Below are positions 59,630 through 64,000 of a stretch of DNA of 64,000 nt, piece by piece (positions within the stretch are counted from its first letter, which is position 1; every line of letters begins with the position of its first letter). Position numbers and translations under genes: made by a program. The stretch is from Acanthornis magna (lineage: Eukaryota; Chordata; Aves; Passeriformes; Acanthizidae). The stretch is taken from NCBI GenBank assembly GCA_036785705.1, contig JAWUZG010000138.1, positions 885,501 to 949,500 of the forward strand, given 5' to 3'. The notes under the pieces are model-generated. The model was not told the DNA's origin, did not search any database, and saw only the letters and a list, made by a program, of their open reading frames with translations.

Positions 59630-60689
59630 ACAGTCACTGAGCACTGCCAGGATCAGCGTGGAGCTAGAAGAGAGCTCACTCTGCACTGGCAAGTGGAGGG
59701 TGAGAGGAGACAGGGAATTGGTGTCTGCTTTTGCAGCTGGAGATGTTTGATGACAAAGCTGTTGGTTTGGGTTTTGTCGGTATATTTGGGTGGCACACAG
59801 CATTATGGGAGGCTAGCAAGGGGCAGTGATTTGAGGAGAGAGAAGTATCGGGTCTGTCCCGGCTGGTGCACGGCTCAGCAGATCGGAGGAGGATCATTGT
59901 TGTCTGGAAATTCTCTGCATGCCCATCAGCCCCTTCCCTGTCTGTCAGCAAGTCTGAATCCTGAGCCTCCAACCACAGTGGTAAACATTTAGGACCCAAC
60001 TCAGGATGACCACAACCACAGCAGAAAGCTTTCCACCCCCTTGATGGTTTAGGTATTTCAACCCAGAATTTCTCTCCAGTGTTTTTGGGGGGTGGTACTT
60101 GCTCGGGACTCTTCACCCCATAAAACCTTACTCATTGTCCACCCCAAACTTCGGGCTCATGTTCAAGATCCTGGTGGAGAATATCTCAAGAAGGCAGACA
60201 AATTAGCTGTGTAAAAACTGGACTAAATTAATAATGCATTTATTGCACTCTGCTGTTAACCCTTGGTGTGCTGTACAGGGGGCAAACTCAGAGCTCATCA
60301 CTGCATGTGCTGTGGGGTTTTATGAACGCCCTTGGCCTCCAAAACTGGGGAGATGGGTGCTGCTGACTGTGCTGGCCCACGTGGGCTCCTGGAGATGTTT
60401 TTTGCTGCCTTCTTGTTGTACCACAATGTTTTAGTAGTCTCATGTAATAGGTGGTGATGGTAATTGAGTTTTTACTGGGCATTGTGTGGGACGATGTACA
60501 AGCTGGATCAAACCCCAGCAACTTTCCCAACTGTGTGAAAATAAGGAACACAGAGGTCTGGGCAGTGTCTTGTAGCTTTTAGAGCTGTTTATGTCCCACG
60601 TTTCTGTTGAGAGCAGTGTGGTTCTGGGGAAAGAAGAAAGGGGAAGCAGCTGAAAATCAAATCCTTCATGTGTTTTGTTCACCTGAAAC
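59630..60689. other. Unique sequence, no feature seen
   Basis: Frames up to 146 residues (59676-60116 minus) lack domains and overlap frames on the other strand. Confidence 0.5.
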
Positions 60690-60900
60690 CCAAAGCAATT
60701 TGTGAGCTCGCTTTCAGTATCTTTCCATTAAAGCAGACCTTTTTTCCACAGAAATTGGTCTCAGGTTCTTGATCGGCTTGAATAAGCACAGTGCCTTCCC
60801 TTGTCAGAGAAGCCCACTCCAGCCCTAAATCTGATGCCGAGAAATTAGATTTCTCTGCTGCTCCCGAGCTGTCATCAGAAGAATAAAACAACAGTGATTC
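60690..60900. other. Possible conserved non-coding element
   Basis: Repeat-free sequence with evenly spread CpGs (gctcgctt, gatcggc, tgccgag, cccgagc) and AT-rich cores. A 70-residue minus frame crosses it, with no domain seen. Compositional evidence only. Confidence 0.28.
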
Positions 60901-61344
60901 GTGGGGAGGGCTGAGTGTGGCATCACTGGTAAGTGTCTGCTGGAGCAGGTGCCAGGCAGGGCTCCTTGGCTCCCCAGACAGGAGGGCTTGCCTTTCAAGT
61001 TCTCATGTGATTTGTGGTGAATGAGCTGAAGGAGCTGTGGACAGAACCTGGGAGCTAGGAGCCATTTAACTCCTGCTGCATTCAGCTAAGCCAAATAAGA
61101 TAATCCTCCGGCTCGTGTTACCCAGGTTTTAAAGGTGAAAATAATGCTTTCATCTTTCAAATGCCATGGCAAAGATGGGGTGACATCTCCTCTGTGCCAG
61201 GTGGTGATGCATTGGTGGTAAAGTGTCCCAGTCACCTACTGACCTTTTGGACTGGGGCCAGAACTGTTTTTAAAACTCCTAAGGGACAGCTCACAACATC
61301 CACTGTTCACTATTGAGCAGCACCAACTGCTGCTGGCCAAGACA
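60901..61344. other. Unique sequence, no feature seen
   Basis: Mixed composition; no repeat or exon is recognised. Confidence 0.5.
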
Positions 61345-61690
61345 CCATGAAACAGGTCCTCAACTTCATAGGCTGCTCAGAAGAAAAAGTTCAAAAATAT
61401 AAATACATTAATGCAGAACTCTTTGTTCTGCTTTTGATGACCTTCACTATTCATGCTTTCGAGATTTTCTCTGCAGCCATAAAATTTAGGAGAGCATTTA
61501 AAAAAATTAAAGCTGAGATTTTCTTAGAATCACATGTTTCCAGACACAGGGGACTTGAGAGTAAAGCTCCAGATATAATCCTAAGATTTGGCAGTGCTCT
61601 TTGTATCATATTAAGTGATGGTCTACAGCACTCGTTAATTGCTGCAGGCTGAAAACAAATTCTGGCTCCTGACAGAGGTCTTCTGCTCAT
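61345..61690. other. Possible conserved non-coding element
   Basis: AT-rich, repeat-free sequence with aatacattaatgcag, cataaaatttaggag and cactcgttaattgctg. Opposed frames of 101 and 123 residues cross it because stops are sparse. Compositional evidence only. Confidence 0.28.
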
Positions 61691-63154
61691 TCTCAGTACA
61701 TAAGTTTCTCCAGTTCTTCTGGGTAAGAGGGAAATATCACTTTCTAAAGGGCATGGGTACAAAATTACAGAGTGGTATGACCTATATACAGCTTGAACAG
61801 TGTTTTTAACTGTTTCATTCAAAACAAAAATTAGGTATAGGAAACTAAAATTATCTACTAATGTGTTCCTGAATAATCATACAGGTTATTTTGTCTTTAT
61901 AAGCCTTGAAAATCTGTTGGAGACCAACAGAAGGGAGAGCAGGCTGCTGTTTAAAACAGGGCAGTCCGTGACCTGGGCTGGATGGACACATGCAGAGTCA
62001 ATCCACATTTCTCCTCCCAGTCCTCTGTGAGCTGACCTTTGTGCAGGTCTCAGGAGAGGCAGTGTTACCTGCCAGGTACAGCACCAGCCTGAATATAATT
62101 CTCTTTTTAATGTTCATTAATTTTGGACTATTTTTGGACCCTAGAACAGGCACTCCTTGGAATTTTCTGCTTAGGCACAAAAGCTTTCGGGGCAGCAGCT
62201 CCTGTCCTAGGTCTGGCATGGGGACCCTGCTGCAAGCTCAGGGCAAGGTTTGGAATTGGGCTGGGCTCCCCCATCTCCATTAGGATGTATTTATGGCAGC
62301 TGAACAGGTTGTCCTGGGCCACAGTGGAGACAATCTATAGGTTCCATTGGAAACCTTGTCCCATGGCTCCCCACAGACATAGGAGGGGCAGGGATTCCTG
62401 GATGAGAAAAGGGTTTTGCTGCAGAGCTGTCAAAGACAATTCTTAGGATACAGGAAGGTGAAGCTGCCCTCTCGTCCTTCTGCAGCCAGCTCACAGCCAA
62501 ATCCCCATCATTTTTACAAGCATCCTCCACCTGCTCCTGGGCCTGACTCTGCCATTGCCAAGGCTCTGCTGTGGCTCTCTGTCACTGCAGAGCAGCTCTC
62601 CCTGTCTGGAGATGTTGCCTTTTGCTTTTTGTCACTGTGCAGGCAGCAGGGATCTCCCAGGGCTCATACCCTGGACAAGTCAACATCTCGGGTCCCACAG
62701 AGCTCCTCGCACTGGGAAATCAGCAGCAATTCACTGTGGAGGGGGAAACTGGGGCAAAACGGCAAGTTATCTCAGATGGGGTTGCCTGTTCTTCTGTTCC
62801 CCTGCTCCTGTCCCTGCCCCTGTTCCACTGACACAGCCCCAGGTCTGGCAATGCTGGCCCTGGTGGCTTTGAGGGGCTTTGTCACCATGCTAGAGCTGCC
62901 ACACAAGCACAAACATCAAAGGGCTGGCATGTGTGTTTTCTGAAGCAGCTTTCTAGGTTTTACTGGGCTATAAAATACAGCGATGAGGATATAAAAACAA
63001 AGCTGTGATGGACTTAGCAGAGAGCCAAAGCGAGTGAGGAGAGAAATGATGAAAATGAGAAAAAGGGTTATGAGCAAGGAATGATGTATCAGCTTTGTGT
63101 CAGGAGGAACAGATTTTGGAATAACTGTGAAGAGCATAAAACTGGTTTAGTCAT
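61691..63154. other. Unique sequence, no feature seen
   Basis: Three overlapping plus-strand frames (62416-62943) and opposing minus frames have no domain. No repeat is recognised. Confidence 0.5.
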
Positions 63155-63206
63155 TAAGGGGGAAAAATACAGAAAAAGATAGAAAAAAGAAAAAGAGAGA
63201 AAAAAG
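63155..63206. repeat. Purine-rich tract
   Basis: About 50 bases almost only A and G (agaaaaaagaaaaagagaga type) with two short interruptions. Confidence 0.75.
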
Positions 63207-63239
63207 TCTAATAAAAATGAGTAAAGGAGGGAACTTCAA

Positions 63240-63530
63240 AGCATAAATTTCTCGACTGCGTGACACTGATGTTTTGAACAGTTGTTCTGTGTGAGATAGC
63301 AGCAGTGATTTTAATGAACTTTAAAGAGCAGTATAAATAGGAGCAAACAAAGAAAGGCAATCACATTAGCTCAGAGTGAGGCACTGAGCTAATTGACTGA
63401 ACAGGATTTAAATGGCAGGTTATTATTTTTTTATTTATGTGTATAAACCTATTTTTCTACTTGGGCTTAAGAAAATAGAATAAAATAAACTCGAGCATCT
63501 CAATTTGGATTTTTCAAGGGAATCAAATGC
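63240..63530. other. Possible conserved non-coding element
   Basis: AT-rich and repeat-free, with tctcgactgcgtgac, gagctaattgactg and tttttttatttatgtg. Compositional evidence only. Confidence 0.25.
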
Positions 63531-64000
63531 ATGCTTGATTTCCATGAAGAACGTGAGCTGACAAGCCAAAGGGCAGTGAAATGGTGTAGCAGAGAAAGCA
63601 GGAGCCTTTTGTTGGCCTGTAAGGGGGCTGGGTGCGTAGCAGAATTCATTTTAGTTTGATGCACAGGCTCTCTCTGATGTTTCGAATGGATTTCACAGTG
63701 CAGCTGCATGGGGACTCAGAGGATCGGAGCCATCAGAAACAGGGAAAAAACAGGTCACCTTGTTCCCGGAGTGGGTCACCTCATTCTCATCCTGGGCTGG
63801 AGATTTTCTTAGGCTTTGGATTTTCAGCTTAGAGTGTTTGCTTGTACTCGAGCTGCTTCTTGCTTTTACACGAGCTGAGGGCTCTGTGTCCCCACTGCTG
63901 TGAGCAGCAAAAGTGCAGAAGCAGCTGCTGGGGGAGGTGAAGCTGCTCCTGGGCTTGGATAATGTGGGATATCACTGATGGCTACCTTTCTGGACTTACA
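63531..64000. other. Unique sequence to the window end, no feature seen
   Basis: Mixed composition; two short opposed frames (63500-63832) without domains. Confidence 0.5.

Noticed and set aside
59149..59640. 163-residue plus-strand frame
   Set aside because: No recognisable domain, overlapped by a 117-residue antisense frame and containing a 22-bp tandem duplication; chance openness is more likely.
1..64000. CRISPR arrays, operons, tRNA or rRNA genes
   Set aside because: The window is vertebrate-type DNA; no spaced direct repeats, cloverleaf boxes or rRNA sequence were found, and the only regular repeats are contiguous minisatellites.

Overview
The window looks like non-coding DNA from a bird, most likely a songbird (oscine passerine). 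The evidence is many CR1 LINE 3' ends with the avian head (tcacagaatggtttgggttgg-like) and the matching tail, plus an antisense LTR at about 6.2-6.85 kb whose sequence I recognise as a passerine endogenous-retrovirus LTR type. CpG is scarce, there is no operon-like packing, and open frames are short and scattered. I found no exon, tRNA, rRNA or intact gene that I can defend. The window is best read as intergenic desert or the inside of a very large intron.

Layout. 0-11 kb: mostly unique sequence with an antisense reverse-transcriptase remnant of an old CR1 (3.4-3.75 kb) and the minus-strand LTR (6.2-6.85 kb). 11-17.8 kb: a (TCCA)n run joined to a minus-strand CR1, then unique DNA. 17.9-20.2 kb: a repeat cluster made of a 34-copy 18-bp minisatellite with no A on the plus strand, an AT-rich block, a second decaying 21-22 bp minisatellite, and a plus-strand CR1. 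21.57 kb: a short array of GAA/TTC modules at exact 5-bp spacing, resembling a heat-shock element. 23.3-25.3 kb: long AT-rich, CpG-retaining blocks that look like conserved non-coding elements. 29.6-30.3 kb: a CR1 tail abutting a probable plus-strand LTR. 34-36.7 kb: a CR1 fragment, an unexplained minus-strand stretch with overlapping open frames, and a 235-bp G/T-only tract. 38.6-39.8 kb: further conserved-looking blocks. 42-47.6 kb: a young CR1, a remarkably recognisable fragment of an ancient amniote CR1, and a long decayed ancient CR1 with a younger CR1 nested in it. 47.6-64 kb: mainly unique sequence with two more CR1 fragments and several conserved-looking blocks.

Nothing here forms a pathway. 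What may be functional is regulatory: the conserved-looking AT-rich blocks with homeodomain-type TAATTA cores, the heat-shock-like array, and possibly the well-preserved ancient CR1 piece. All 'conserved-looking' calls rest on base composition and motif texture only. I had no alignment, so they are hypotheses. Repeat family calls come from memory of consensus sequences and their boundaries are approximate.
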